A stretch of DNA of 64,000 nt, from contig MNCI01017913.1 in NCBI GenBank assembly GCA_015680685.1, forward strand, positions 1,116,352 through 1,180,351, in the 5' to 3' direction. Under the pieces are notes generated by a model that had not been told where the DNA came from, searched no databases, and saw only the letters and a list, made by a program, of their open reading frames with translations. Positions within the stretch are counted from its first letter, which is position 1. Each line of letters starts with the position of its first letter. Positions 9,631-21,697 of the stretch are shown in pieces. The position numbers and the translations under genes were made by a program. The DNA is from Gnetum montanum. Lineage: Eukaryota > Streptophyta > Gnetopsida > Gnetales > Gnetaceae.

Positions 9631-10672
9631 TAGCTAATCTAATCCAAACATTTACCATTGCCCTAGGAGCACTCATAGCGTCATTGCCTCCCACCATTCT
9701 GGTGATTCTTTTGGAGCACTTTCCAGTAGTGCGGGATTCAGAACACTTGCAGCATCATCGCCCTGACACTTTCATTGGCTTTCTGAGCACTTGCAACTAG
9801 CACAACATTTGATACTTTTGTAGCATCTTCACATTTGGCATTTGCACTTGCATTTCATATTTTGTGATTTTCTTGTCCTAACTGAGTTGTGTTTGCAGGA
9901 CAAAGCCTTGGAGATGGTCATGCAGAGTTGCATTTCATCGCAGCAGCAAGTTATCACATTGCTTTGATATGCATAACTGGACTAGTTGAGCCACTTAAGT
10001 GTGCACATCCCCCTCATCCCTATTATAGCCTATGCGTATCCATTCCTTCATCCCAACATCCTCTCATACCCCCCATACTCATGATTTCACACTCTGATGC
10101 ATATGCACTGTGACACACATGACATTCTCTTCATATCAATCGTAGAACCCATGATTGATGTAACATAATTCATCCTATGGGACACCTCTATTGCATAGTC
10201 AAAGCCTAGGTGGATGTAACATCAATCATCCTTGGGAAACAAAGCCCATATTCTCGATGGCCAACATGTAGCTAACATTCAGCAGTAAGCTGAGGCAACA
10301 AGGCTACAGCTTCGCAATTGGACCATCATTGGATGAACTTTGATGCTCTTATAAACACTCCAACAAGAGGTCAACATTCCAGGGGCAAGCTACTTCATGC
10401 CATGGTCACTATCAACCATGCTAAATCTGCATCTTACATCATGATCCACTATTTGCATTTCATTCCCACCATTTAAATTTCATCTCCCCAGCATTGCCTA
10501 TACCCCATGTCCCTTAACATAATCTTATTCCCATAACACTCTTGAGCATGGTAGAATGACATCCGATCTTGTGCTGACAAATGACGTTGGTGATATGTCT
10601 GCTATGGTGTTTTGTAATTCTTTGTCGACGTCTCTCAGGCCACTCCTCCAGATGTCAACAAAGAGGGGCCAT
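9631..10672 (+). other. 3' non-coding region and polypurine tract of element B
   Basis: No reading frame is supported. It ends in AAAGAGGGG (10660-10668), the polypurine tract that primes plus-strand DNA, then CCAT and the LTR. About 25 bp before the tract is TTTGTCGACGTCTCTCAG (CAG ends 10638), which recurs almost unchanged at the same place in E (minus strand, 52778-52798) and looks like a splice acceptor. Confidence 0.65.
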
Positions 10673-11607
10673 TCAAACACCACAAAATTTTGGGTCTTAG
10701 TATCTCGACTGCAGATTTTTCTAAGTGTCAGAACGATGACACTTTCAACACCCTACAACATTGCATAGCTTAGCACCATGCTATGCTACATAGCGTAACA
10801 CCCTATAACACTACGCTGTTACGTGCTATTACATGATGTTACGCACTGTTACACACTGCTACGCTGCATAGCATAGCGTAACACCCTACTACACTGCACT
10901 GTTACATGATGTTACACGTTGTTACATGATGTTACGCGCTGCTACGCTGCATAGCGTAGTGTAACACCCTGCTACGCTACACTGTTACATGCTGCTATGT
11001 GCTCTTACACATTGTTACCTACTACACTACCATGTGGTGCTAGATCTACATTTTGGGCTAACCCTAGCCCTATAAATACCTTTGTGCCCTNTTTACCTCC
11101 ATGGGTGAACGAGACCTAGAGCACATCACACTAACAGGGAGGCATAACTAAATCACATGATATACTATGACCACCAACCTAGGAGGCACAATTTATCACA
11201 GTGAGCGCTAGATTTCATAGCCCGACACCACCAAGGCTGTGATTCTGCTCCTACTGTGCCTATTTTACACTTTGTATACTTGTACCCTTTTTCAGGGTAG
11301 TGTATCTTTCTATTCAAACTCTATTTTTGGCTGATCATAGTATTTATTTGGCATTGTTAAGCATTAAATCGTGTTCATTGCCCTGTTACGCACTTTAGCA
11401 CATTTCTACTACTGTGCACATTGCATTTTCTTTTGTTTTTTGCAAAAGGGTTATTGTACATCGATTAAGTCCCTGTCTGATCGACTAGACCATTCATGGC
11501 ACCCTGAATCCATTTTCTCCAACACTACCCTCACATGGATTTGGGGTTAGGATGTACACCTAAAGACCTCTCGGTGTTTCTAGCCATCGATGTTTTCTAT
11601 CGCTACA
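10673..11607 (+). repeat. 3' LTR of element B
   Basis: It begins TCAAACACC (from TGAAACACC) after the polypurine tract and ends CGCTACA. The TATA box is at 11071-11078. A single N at 11091 marks where about 105 bp present in the 5' LTR are absent; this may be an assembly gap and not a deletion. Confidence 0.93.
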
Positions 11608-12122
11608 AAACCAGCTTTGTAAAGCTTAGTGATCTCATCACGAATAACCAATGCCACCTAAGGCTTGAATTTATGAGCTTTTTGTTTAACTGGCTTTACA
11701 CAAGGATCTAGAAAAATGTTATGCTATATTATGTGAGGGTCTAAGCTTGGCATGTCCTTGTAGGACCCTGCGAACACCTTGACACTATCACTAAGGACTT
11801 TAGAGATGCTTTGTTTGATTTGAGGCTTTAACAAGGAACTAAGTTTTAATGTATGTGCCTCACCTTGGCATGTTATTATAGGGACTTCTATGAGGAGATC
11901 CTCAATTATGTCACCTACTTCTAAGTCTAGAGCTTTGACTAGATGGTTTAGCTAGTCTAGCGATGTCTCTAGGGATGCTACATTTATGTCATAAGAGAAT
12001 GGCTCAAAGTCTAGGAGTTCAATGTTTATGCATCTTGTGGCAGTACCATAAGGTCTAGTTAAGACTAAGGGCAAATGAAGACTCTTGTATGCATTCATTT
12101 TTACAATCTTGTTCAAGAGATC
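11608..12122 (-). pseudogene. N-terminal part of element A reverse transcriptase
   Basis: A minus-strand match to 57410-57897 of E: the region before the RT palm, including an IIL-DP-like block near 11710 and an FAWSYEDMPG-like block near 11770. It begins after a TTTTGTAG acceptor-like site (intron end at 12123-12124) and continues at 4262 beyond element B. No frame is open. Confidence 0.75.
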
Positions 12123-12537
12123 CTACAAAACAACTAGAAAAATGTCAAGTGGCACCTATCTTAATAAAGAAAAATGCATAAAATAAGGAAGATAATGTTA
12201 TGAAAATTTAACTAGCTATGTAGTATGTAAAGTGATTTTTTGTGGTCTCAATTAGACATAAATTTGCTAATTTAGGGTCATAGCAGACCATAGATTATGC
12301 GTGAGACATAGGTTTAAGCAAGGCTTGAGAGGTATGAAATGTGGGACCAAGCTAGATGTTTATTGGGCAATTAGAAAAAATGCAAAAAAATTTTCTAAGT
12401 ATAGGAAGCTTGAAAAGCTACAAAATTTTTCTAACTCTAGGTGTTATGCATGTTACGTTCAAGACATGGAATGTCCCATGTTACATGTAGGACATGAAAC
12501 ATCCTGGGAGGGTGACATATCCTCTAACCCTAAAGGG
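12123..12537 (+). other. Divergent promoter interval between A RT and the antisense gene
   Basis: Non-coding. It contains a hairpin unit GGTC-ATAGCA-GACC near 12268-12281 preceded by TTTAG, and a TATA box at its right end. On the minus strand this is the 3' end of the presumed protease-RT intron; on the plus strand it would be the upstream region of the antisense gene. Confidence 0.4.
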
Positions 12538-12545
12538 TATAAATA
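12538..12545 (+). promoter_or_regulatory. TATA box of the antisense gene in element A
   Basis: TATAAATA follows GGG and is followed about 30-35 bp later by TACCATTTTCACATTAG, a plausible transcription start. It lies on the plus strand, opposite to A, roughly 1.3 kb before the first conserved exon. Confidence 0.5.
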
Positions 12546-13004
12546 GGGGTTTTACCATGGTAAACCTACCATTTTCACATTAGAGCCAATAATCATTCAA
12601 GCATAGCACGATCAAGGTAGAGTGTAGCAATGATAGATGCAAGCTAGAGTGTGACAAGGAGGAAGCTAGAGCATAGTAGCCAAACATGATGCGTTGAAGT
12701 AAATGCAAAGACCCCGGCCTCATCAATGTTGATGAAGGAGAGTGTACCCTAAGGCGCTTTCCCAAGGCATGCATTGAGGGTTGCAGGGAGATGCTATCAA
12801 CTAGGTAAGGTGTTACGCTCTACCCTTGTAATTTATCTTTTCCTAATTTCTTACATGTTTTGGGATTTTTGGGCTTTGAGGGTGGCTTGTCATGGGCAGG
12901 GATTGTCATTGTCGTGGTCACTCTGAACTGTGGCTAGGGAAGTGAGTGCACACGATGCATTTTTTTCTATTTTCTTTGTTCTCCACATGTTGAACATTTG
13001 GGTT

Positions 13005-13310
13005 TGAAGGTTCTAGGCATCCTACGCTATAGTGCTAAACAAGGGTTTCTGGGCATCTTGCACTGTGGTGTAGAATATGATTTTTTGGAAATTCCACACC
13101 ATGGTGCGGAACAAGATTTTTTGGGCATCTTGCACTGTAGTGCAGAACATGGGTTTTTGGGTGTGTTTGGTGCCATAGTGTGAAACAAAGGTTTCTTATG
13201 TGTCCCATGCCATGACATGGAATAGGATCTTTGAGAGTCCTATGCCACAATGTGGGACTAGGGTTTTTGATGTCATACACCATGGTGTAGGATAGGACTC
13301 GGCGAAGGTA
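13005..13310 (+). repeat. Minisatellite in the first intron of the A antisense gene
   Basis: About six imperfect units of roughly 45-55 bp, each 'TTTTTGGGCATCTTGCACTG' followed by a TGGTGTAGAA-like near-palindrome (CACCATGGTG at 13098 and 13279, TGCCATGACATGG at 13207). Open frames across it are by-products of the repeat. Confidence 0.75.
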
Positions 13311-13454
13311 GCCCAAGGACAATGCTAGAGCATAATAGTTAGGGAAGGGTGACTGATGATCACACCCATCACACAAGGCATCTCTAAGAGCATGATAGAA
13401 AGTTGGAAAAAATTTGGATTCCAAGCGTTATGCTTGATAGGCAATGTAATGGAC

Positions 13455-13640
13455 AAAAAGTTAAAAATTTTGAGTTGTTATGGTTTGTGAGGAGTGTAAC
13501 CAACACTTAGAAAAATTTTTGCCAGTTGTTACACTCTGTGGGAAGCATAACCAACACTGAGAAAAATTTTTGAAGTTGAGGATGTCATGCTCTATGGGGA
13601 GCATAATTGATAGTTAAAATATTTTTTTATTTTTGGTATT
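13455..13640 (+). repeat. Second minisatellite in the same intron
   Basis: Three units of about 65-70 bp: TTGTTATG(or ACACT)C ... GGGGAGCATAACCAACACT followed by GAAAAATTTTTG. They are at about 13466, 13535 and 13590. Confidence 0.65.
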
Positions 13641-16600
13641 TCTAGAATTGCAATGCTTGGAAAAAACATAAGTTTTAGTGTTGTGCCCCATTGGGAATTA
13701 GGCACGTTAGGTGGGTATGCAAACATTCCTTTCCCATGGGGCATCATGGAAGGATAATCATGTTAAATGTAATTTTTTATGCATTTTTAATTATTTTTTA
13801 TTTTCCAATGTTGACGTTTTTTTATTGCTATCGTGGCATTATAGGGTTTTATTGAAACTTGTCCTCATCGTGGTAAAGCTAGTTGGAATTTTGTCCTATA
13901 TGAGAGATCCCATATTGAATGTGCTCACACCAGACACACATGTGGGACACTAGATGGTTTGTTTAGGTCAGGTGCACAGGAATTCCTAGAATTCTTACTT
14001 TGCTACTTTATTGTGATAATGTGGTCACACTTTTGAGTCAAAGTAGTAGTGTCATAACTGAGACATTATTGCATTGGACGAACTGAGACATTCTAAGGTT
14101 TATGTCTGATGTGCTTGCTGAATAAAAAGGGGTAAGGAGCTCGAGCTAGTGTTATAAAGGCCTTAGACTCTTATATAGGATCTAGGAAATGCTTGAGTTC
14201 TAACACTACAAGAAGTATAACACCATGTTCCTCACTCGACGTGTGCATACTATTTTTTAGAACCTACGTGGGACATTTTATTATGTTGAAGGTTGAGCCC
14301 TATTATGATTTCTTATGTTGCTTATTATTTCATGACTTAGGATGCTAACTGCTTTTGCCTATTGCTAGGTTTTCCATTGATGCAGATGGCCTCCATATGA
14401 AGAGGGGGCACTAAGCTTAACCAAAACTACCCTACAGGAATTCTCATCTGCTGAGAATATTCATGTTGGAATGATTGGACAAGTTAGGGTAGATTTGGTG
14501 GAATACCCTTGTAGGTATTCCAAATCTTACGAGAGGTTTCAGGCTCTCGGCTAGTTGGACGTTGAGTGGGCGACTCAAATACTAAGCATGGAGGAGGTTT
14601 TAGTCCCACTATTGCCATCCCACATACCATTTGTGCCATGTAAGTCATATCACTTATCTTCATGCACTCTTGGTTTTGTTTGTCATCATGTTATTGATTC
14701 TACCTTTGCTAATTGCAGTCGTAGCTAGGTCAAGGAAGGTTATGGTGGTTTCTTTAGGATGCACTGAGGCCACTCTCCTCTTTACACATGGTGAAGTTGA
14801 GAGCTCATAGCACTGGTTGTGTTATGAGGCCTCAACAGAGGTAGCAAAGAATCTTTAGTGGGCTAGGCTCATGGACCTCTTCTTGGCTGTAAACCCAAAT
14901 ATCCCAATGGCCAAGATGATTTCCCTAATTGACTCAACTGAAAGTGCTGATTATTTTTGCACATAGGTCTATAACATGTGGGTGGTCTTTGAAATCATGA
15001 ATGAACTCTTTGCAAAGCTCTTCAGCATCCACTCTAAAGGTTTACCAATAGTAGAAAAGACTGATAAGGACCTAGACCATTTAGGAATGTTGAGGAGTGG
15101 TTGGGTGCTTAAAAGGGATGCAAAGGAATATCCATGAAGATGGTGGATGTACTTATTTTCCACCACATCTATCTAGTCTTCCAAGCTCATGCATTTCCTA
15201 AGCTACTTTCCTAGGAAAAGGTCTTTGGGGTTGAGCAAGCTTGGATCATGAGAGATGTGATAGAGGAGGGGACACAATACAACTAGGCAAACTACATTGG
15301 TAATAGCTTGCAGGCTGAAATTATTAAGCTGTGTAGCAACCTTCAAGCATGATCACATGTGCATTTTTCTTTTTTCATATCATGCTTACAAAGGTTTTCA
15401 GAACTCTTGGTGGTCCACAAGAGCAAGCAATGGATGGTGCAAGATTGCATCAAGATCTTCAAGCCATGGATTTTCCACCTGTTCTACACGACATGGTCAT
15501 AAGACCCCCCAGAGGCAATTGGCAAGTTGTTCTTAGTGACGACTAAAGGCCACACGGGGTAATCCTACTATGCATGTGGTAGTGCTGGGGAGGCTCCACC
15601 AATCAACACTGACAATGCAGCAAGGGGGCACAACTCATTGTCGAGATGGTGAGGTCTTTAAAAATAAAGATCAAGAAGCCTTGCCTTGTGAAGGAGCCTA
15701 CGCATGAAGTGGAGGAAGGGGGAAAGAAGCTACGATTCAAGCTCCATGACATGTGTTCAAAACTAGCCAGTAAGTATGCATTATTTAACATCATGCTATT
15801 TTTGTATTTATTAGTGGACATTTTAGCTTAAATTTATGCAACATAGACAAAAGGGCCCCTGTAGTGGTAGACGAGCACTTGGAGGATGATGTCCCTCAAC
15901 TTGAGGGACACATGGAAAATGAAGATGAGTAGGAAGCCATCGAAGTATGAAGGAAACTAGAGGAAGAATGGTTGTAGTTTAAGGATGGTGAGTTTGAAAA
16001 TTTCTTTGATGACATGTAGATGGGCGTTCCCCCTGCTCTCATACTTAAGGGCTTGTTGGGTAGGAGCTTTGCACCACCATCTTCGTTGTGTTCCTTTTTC
16101 TCTTCTTGTCTCCTTTTTTTGAGACTTTTTTAATGATCATAAAGGGCTTTATGTTATAGCAGTTGATGCCTCTGCTGAATGTTTAGCATCAACATCCACC
16201 TTCTACACACAACCATGGGTGGAAACTATAGATAAGTTTGCCTTCATGCAAGGCATGATGGATGACATGATAGACCACCTTAAAAAAATAGACCCTAAGA
16301 TTGGTACATTTATGTTACTATCATTATCTCTTTTTTTTTTGCTAATTTTCTTGTTTATTTTGTAACTAACATTATTTCACCTATTATGAAATAATATGCT
16401 TGTAACTTAAATGGGACCTGAAAAGAGAAATCCAAGTCAATGCTGTACCTAAGTTCCCCTTCAAGGTGGAGCAGGTATCTCATTGCGTATATGATGAGGT
16501 AAGAAAGTGTGCACAGTACTCTGCACAAGTGTTGTGGGAGTGCAGGCCTATAAATGAGCACCTATGGAAATAGGTGCAAGAGCTTCGAGAAAAGGGGGCA

Positions 16601-17579
16601 CACTAGGCGGCAAGGCTAGAAGACCTACAGTTGTGCTACAATTTCTTGGTAGCACATGAAAAATTAGAAGAAAGCTAACCCATGGTTGAAATAGATTATG
16701 CTAGGTACTGGTTAGCTGTTCAGGGTAAGAATGAGGCCACCCATGAGGTTATTGAACAATGGTTGCAAATGGACCTCTTGGCTAGAAGAAATCAAGATTG
16801 GAAGGGCTACAGTGCAAAGGTGTATCAATGGAGACAAACAGAAAAGAATCACAAACATTGCTACAAGTTAGAGCATGAAGCCTATCATAAGAAGCATAGA
16901 GATGAGTCTATGGAGTGTTGATGTCAAGAGGTATTTCTTGATGCAATCAGTGTAAAGTAGCCTTGCAAACTGTTCATGAGCCATGTAGTAGTTAGTGAGT
17001 CCTCGAAGAGACAGATCACTATACCTTCTAGAGAGGTAACTTTTACAATATTTTCACCAGGGTTGCCCACATGGACAACCATGGAAAAAGGGAAAATACT
17101 TGTGGGCATTGACTAGATGAGGAGGACTAGACACATATGTCAAAGGATGAAATCCTTAGATGCCTAGAGGCTGACCTTGACAAGATGCCCCCAAACATGG
17201 ATGGGGGCCCTTCTCAGGTTGGTTTAGCTTGGTTTTATTATAATTTTTCATGTTACCTTATTAATTAATTAATTTATTATCTTATTTTTATTTGACGTAG
17301 GTTCCAGGTGAGGGTGTGGAACCTAGTGGAGCAACGGATGAAGATGAAGCGGAAGAGCCTTAGCCCCCTCTCAGACACTGCATGCTGAAATGCTTAAGAT
17401 TTAGCTCTGTTATTGGGTATTTTTATGTCTTGTTGGTCATTTCATGTTGTGGATGTAATTTTTGACTATGTATTTTATTAATGATTGAATGAAATATGAC
17501 AGTTATTTTCTTCTCATCTTGTTATCTTTTCATGTAACAATGTGATAATTTTAACTTATGATTTGATTAATGTAATTAG

Positions 17580-17760
17580 GCTCCTGTTGGGTCCCATGAC
17601 AATTTAAGGCCATGGTGGTAGGGCCATCACTAGTTTAAGGCCATTTCGGGCCATCACATGAAAGGACGTTGGTTGCCAATTTTAGGCCTTGGTAGGCTAT
17701 GTGATAGTTTAAGGCCTTTTTGGGCCATGTGGTAGTTTAAGGCCTTTTTGGGTTCTTTTT
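17580..17760 (+). repeat. Hairpin repeat array beside the antisense gene (A copy)
   Basis: Five units of TAGTTTAA-GGCC-loop-GGCC. Perfect 4-bp stems: GGCC 17639-17642 with GGCC 17649-17652, and GGCC 17713-17716 with GGCC 17723-17726; a wobble stem lies near 17683. It sits between the 3' end of the antisense gene and the protease of A. Then 17760-18180 holds nothing recognisable. Confidence 0.8.
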
Positions 17761-18179
17761 TTTACATAAAGAAAGCTAAACAAAATTGTAACTAATGTAA
17801 GATGCAAACAATAATGAAAATTGTAACTATATTGAAAAAGGGACAAAAGACAAGTTGGATAGGCAAGCAAACTAGGGACATGCCCTAGTCACATAGATGC
17901 TTCCTAACCTGATGTAGGTTAAGTGGTGCATAAGGCCTAAAAGGTAGTAAACCATACTCCCTTAGGCCCTTGTCTATTGTGGAAAAGGGTAATTCTTCCC
18001 ATAGAGCTTCCTCATGGAGGTCACTTGTTTTGCTTGGCTACTTAATATTGGCGGAACAACATTGAGCTTTATTGCAAATTGGTGGTGTATCCTCAGAGAT
18101 CTCTACCTCTGAACCTTGTTCAGTATCTATGTTGTTAATGGTTAGAGGGGCTACATTGTCACCAACGGTCACCACTTCC

Positions 18180-18770
18180 TCACCCTTGTAGGGTAAGTGG
18201 ATCTCTTGGTGGATAGGTGAGGAAATGGCTTGTAGCTAGGCTAACCAGGACCTCCCTAGGATTAGGTTGAATCTGGGCATTTCTTCAACCATGATGAATT
18301 CAACATTGGTGGGGAATTGCTTCCCTACCATGAAATATATCATGAATATCCCTTTGACAACCACACATACTCTATTAAAGGACTTTAAACATGTCATTAT
18401 TGTCAGACTGATTTGATCCACCAGGCGAAGCGTGTCAATGACAGGGAATGGGATAACATTGGCTGCTATCCCAGCATCCGTGTGCACCCTACAAATTTTT
18501 TATTGACCCACATGAATCATTATGAACATGGGTGCAGTGGTTATCTAATTCATTTCAAGGTCAGCTTTGATTGCCTCATCGTGAAATGTCAAGGATATTG
18601 ACCTTGATTCTTTGGTTGTAGGTAGGAGCATTATGACATGGATGACTTTTTCATTTGTTGGCATATCTTCCTTAATAGGAATGGATGCCAGCATGTGAAA
18701 CAAGGCCTCACGATTAGTATTGGAGGTCATGATTAAGTCGTATAGGCTCAAAGTTATATTTTTCTATTTT
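18180..18770 (-). pseudogene. Aspartic protease of element A
   Basis: On the minus strand, the pre-protease piece 18545-18751 (SLYDLIMTSNTNREA) leads into 18236-18487, where the active site reads Thr-Asp-Ala-Gly-Ile-Ala-Ala-Asn near residues 3-9. The second motif, LILGRSWLA, is at the end. The frame breaks between the two pieces. The equivalent E protein is at 63250-63684. Confidence 0.8.
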
Positions 18771-18799
18771 AGAGCCTACTTGTGTCAATGCTTCTAAAA

Positions 18800-21538
18800 A
18801 GATTTTTCCACCATCTATTATTTTGGTGGTTTTTACTTCCTCCATGCATCCTAGGAGGTAGATTTCTCAAGGAGGAGATTTAACTTTTGGTTGTGTCTTG
18901 GGCCTTTTAGCCTCGGTGTTTGTTCATTGATTGTTCATGTTTACATTAGTGGTTTTGGATAATGAGGTCATAGGGATGGTTGACAAGGAAGTGGGCTTGG
19001 GAGGACCTAGCTCCATGCATTCCCTAGCATCTTGTCAATTAGAAACTCATCATGTCTCTTTGGGCAGGCTAGTCATGATGCAGTTCCCATCATCAGACCT
19101 TGGGCAAATGGGGGATCCACACTTTTTGACACCCTAATGAAAAATGGTGTCTAGGTTGTTGTTGCCATAACATGCTACAGGGCCCTAGCTAGAAAGGGTG
19201 TTATGTGTGCTCAAGTTGGTGCCTTAATGATGAAGGGGAACTATGTCCTAGTTGATGTTGGGGCCCCAGTGTTACTAGAGGGCACATGAACTACAAATGG
19301 TTTAGGTGCTAGTTCTGTGTCATCTACATTAATGGCATTGATAATCTGACTTACACCCCTAGTGTTTAGTGGATCCTTATAGACCTTCATGGACTAGTTC
19401 TTTGGCTAGACAGGATTGCTCTCATCAAGAACTAGTTTACCTTGATCAATCATGCATTGAATGTCATCTTTCAACATGATGCAGTAATCCATGTCATGAC
19501 TATGCAACTGATGATAGTTATAGAACTAGTCTAATATGAAGTTCTTAGGTACTAGAGGCTCATTCGGCATAGCCACAGAAGGGTTTTGAAGGACCTCATA
19601 GTACCTCTCATGGAGTTTTCACACATCCTCAAACATTTGTTTATGCCAATGCACCCAACACTAAGCAGTTGATCCAAGAGCTCTAATAGCTTAATAGGCA
19701 AGGTAGTGTACTTTGAATGATCCTTGCACTCAAAGTTTGGCCTTTGGGGGGTTTGCCTCACGATCATCAATGATGCGGGTTGGTTGGTTCTTGCGATGCT
19801 AGAACTTGATGCTTTGTTGTTGGCTAGGGATTTAGGTGACTTGGTCACTGGCTTGTTGCTATTGGATTTGGCTTCATTAGCCACAATTGTAATAGTTGTT
19901 ATGGCCTTCCCCTTTTCTTTGTCTTTCTTTGCATGTGCATTTTTGCAGGCCACATAGGTTGGGTCCTTACTAGCTTCTGCCATGTCTTGTATGCTCTTTG
20001 TCTAAGAAAAAGCTTGGCTAAGAGAATGCAAGGCTAAATAGTATAGCTTCAATTTGATGAAATTTTTTACTAGGCCCTTGAAAATAGCCAGCAGGTGGGT
20101 TTTGACTATTGGCTCATAGATTTTGTTAAGGGAGGTGCTCCAATGTTGTATAAACTTTTACACTAGCTTTAACACCCCTTGTTTGACATTCATCAATTGG
20201 TCTAGCATGGCCTTAGGCTTCAAGTTATACTTGAAGTGGGTTACAAACTAGCTTAGCAGCTCCTCTAGAGTTGAAATGGAAGCTCTAGGGAGCACATGAT
20301 ACCAGTTGAACACTTTGCCAGTCAGAGACATGGCAAAAATGTGGATAATTGCATGTGGCCATTCTTAGAAAAGTAAGCATCTAGAATGGAAAGTAACCAA
20401 ATGGGCATTGGGGTTACCCTTGTCATTGTATTTTGTGAATTGGGGGAGTTGGACCCCAAGAGGCAATGTTAGTAGAGGAACCATAGGGTTGATGGGATCA
20501 TCTTGGTAGAAGTCCATTACATAGACCATTTCCAAGTTGGCCGCTTTAAGCTGCCTAACTTCCTCTATGAGAGTTTGGATAAGTTGGAATGCTTGATCCA
20601 AACTTGGAGATGTTGTAGAGGGTTGCATTAGCTATGCCATTGGTGATGCTATTAGAGTATCCCACAACCTTTTTGTGGGTTGTGCCACCATATGTGACAC
20701 CTAGTGGATCTACTGTTGTGTATACTACAACATGTGTGATAGTTGTACCATGGGTACATAAGTCGTGACCCATCACACGGTTGAGGCTGGGGCTGTTGTT
20801 GGTGGTGGGACTGAAATGGCTAAGATAAAGGGAATGTAACTTGTCTATGGCTGTGACATGAGCATGATGTTCACATATGAAAGCGTTGGCATCACAGATG
20901 CCATTTGGGAATGCAAAATAGACTACGAAGAAATGAAAAAGAGGAAGGAGGTAGAAGGTCCTACACTCTATTGCATAGGCAGGACTTGGTGGCTAGCTAC
21001 CATTGGTGAAGACTTGGGCTATGAAAGTGTCATGGTTGCATCAAAGAAGGTAGAGGACTATGACTAGTGTGGCATGAAAATGGAGGTAGGTTGGTTGGAC
21101 TGAGACGTAGAATGGGACACCACTATTAGAGCGGGATTCAAGCTCCTCCTACTCATCCTGTAGGGGTTCATCATAGTTTGATACTACATCCTATTCTTTT
21201 GGCCCACTCATCCTAATGAGTTGATCTAAGATCCACTTGAAGTTTTTAGTGAGCAGTATGACTACATCAAGGGTGGGAAAGGACTTCCTTCCAGTTCTAT
21301 GAATGATTTTGAAACTGTGCTTTGCTTCCATTTCCTAGTGGTCCAATGATAGGCCCACCTAAATCGTTGCATAAAGGAAGTTGTACCATTCATTATGTTC
21401 TAGCGATTGATGTCATAGGTTAAGAGACTATCATTGTAGTCGCATAGGGCTAGGTGGTTGCTCAATGTCTTCCACTTATTGAATGGGAGGAGCTACCTCC
21501 AAGCTTAAGGCAGTAGTCGAGGTGTTAATGGGGTTCAT
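18800..21538 (-). pseudogene. Gag polyprotein of element A
   Basis: The start codon at 21536-21538 (minus) resembles the gag start of B. The capsid block at 20365-20628 has YQDDPINPMVP, QFTKYNDKGNPNAHL and HLVTF, as in B. A Lys-rich block and PQRPNFECKDHSKYTTLP follow at 19552-19983. The zinc-knuckle equivalent near 19490-19530 has lost its first Cys (Phe-Tyr-Asn-Tyr-His). The tail to about 18800 is the low-complexity spacer before protease. Stops are frequent. The plus-strand open frames at 19724-19957 and 20858-21067 are shadows. Confidence 0.8.
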
Positions 21539-21697
21539 TTTGCTATGTAGGAAAAACGTGAGAAAAGAAGGTACTAGCAAAAAACACTGAAGTGCAGAAA
21601 ACGTTAAAAGAAAATGGCTAAGTATAAAAATTATAAAAAATAGGTAAAAAATGACTATGTTTGGAAATGTGAAAAATGGCTATCTCTAGCATTTTGC

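Larger units (their letters stand above)
4263..11607 (+). mobile_element. Element B: non-autonomous Tat-family LTR retrotransposon with gag and protease only
   Basis: Two LTRs (4263-5299 and 10673-11607) flank a gag-protease region with no RT, RNase H or integrase. The target duplication AAACC is at 4258-4262 and 11608-11612, and the interrupted RT of element A can be read across it. LTR start, TATA box, polypurine tract and gag resemble those of A and E, so B is a deleted member of the same family. It keeps the hairpin motif after protease (9185-9235), a splice-acceptor-like site (9316-9317) and the 3' hairpin array (9390-9620), but lacks the antisense gene that A, E and F carry. In one aligned LTR block of about 213 bp (from 4800 and 11104) I counted about 17 differences by hand, nearly all transitions. 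Confidence 0.93.
12570..17372 (+). pseudogene. Antisense multi-exon gene of the Tat family, copy in element A
   Basis: A plus-strand gene inside minus-strand element A, between protease and RT. Exons placed by alignment with the E copy: exon 2 13845-14291, exon 3 14369-14639 (donor GTAAGT, acceptor TTGCAG), exon 4 14719-15769 (donor GTAAGT), a short exon from about 15847, an exon ending at 16302 (donor GTACAT), a coiled-coil exon at about 16390-17220, and an acidic last exon from 17301. A possible first exon is near 12570-12805 (donor CTAG-GTAAGG). The best open piece, 16682-16921, has ARYWLAV ... NQDWKGYSAKV ... EKNHKH and aligns with E at 61480-61720. Many stops make it a pseudogene. The function is unknown; no family domain was recognised. 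Confidence 0.75.

Noticed and set aside
11091-11091. Single N, and another at 23014
   Set aside because: These are assembly ambiguity marks, not biological features; the first coincides with about 105 bp missing from the 3' LTR of B.
13027-13424. Overlapping open frames on both strands in the A intron
   Set aside because: They arise from the minisatellite whose unit lacks stops in several frames.
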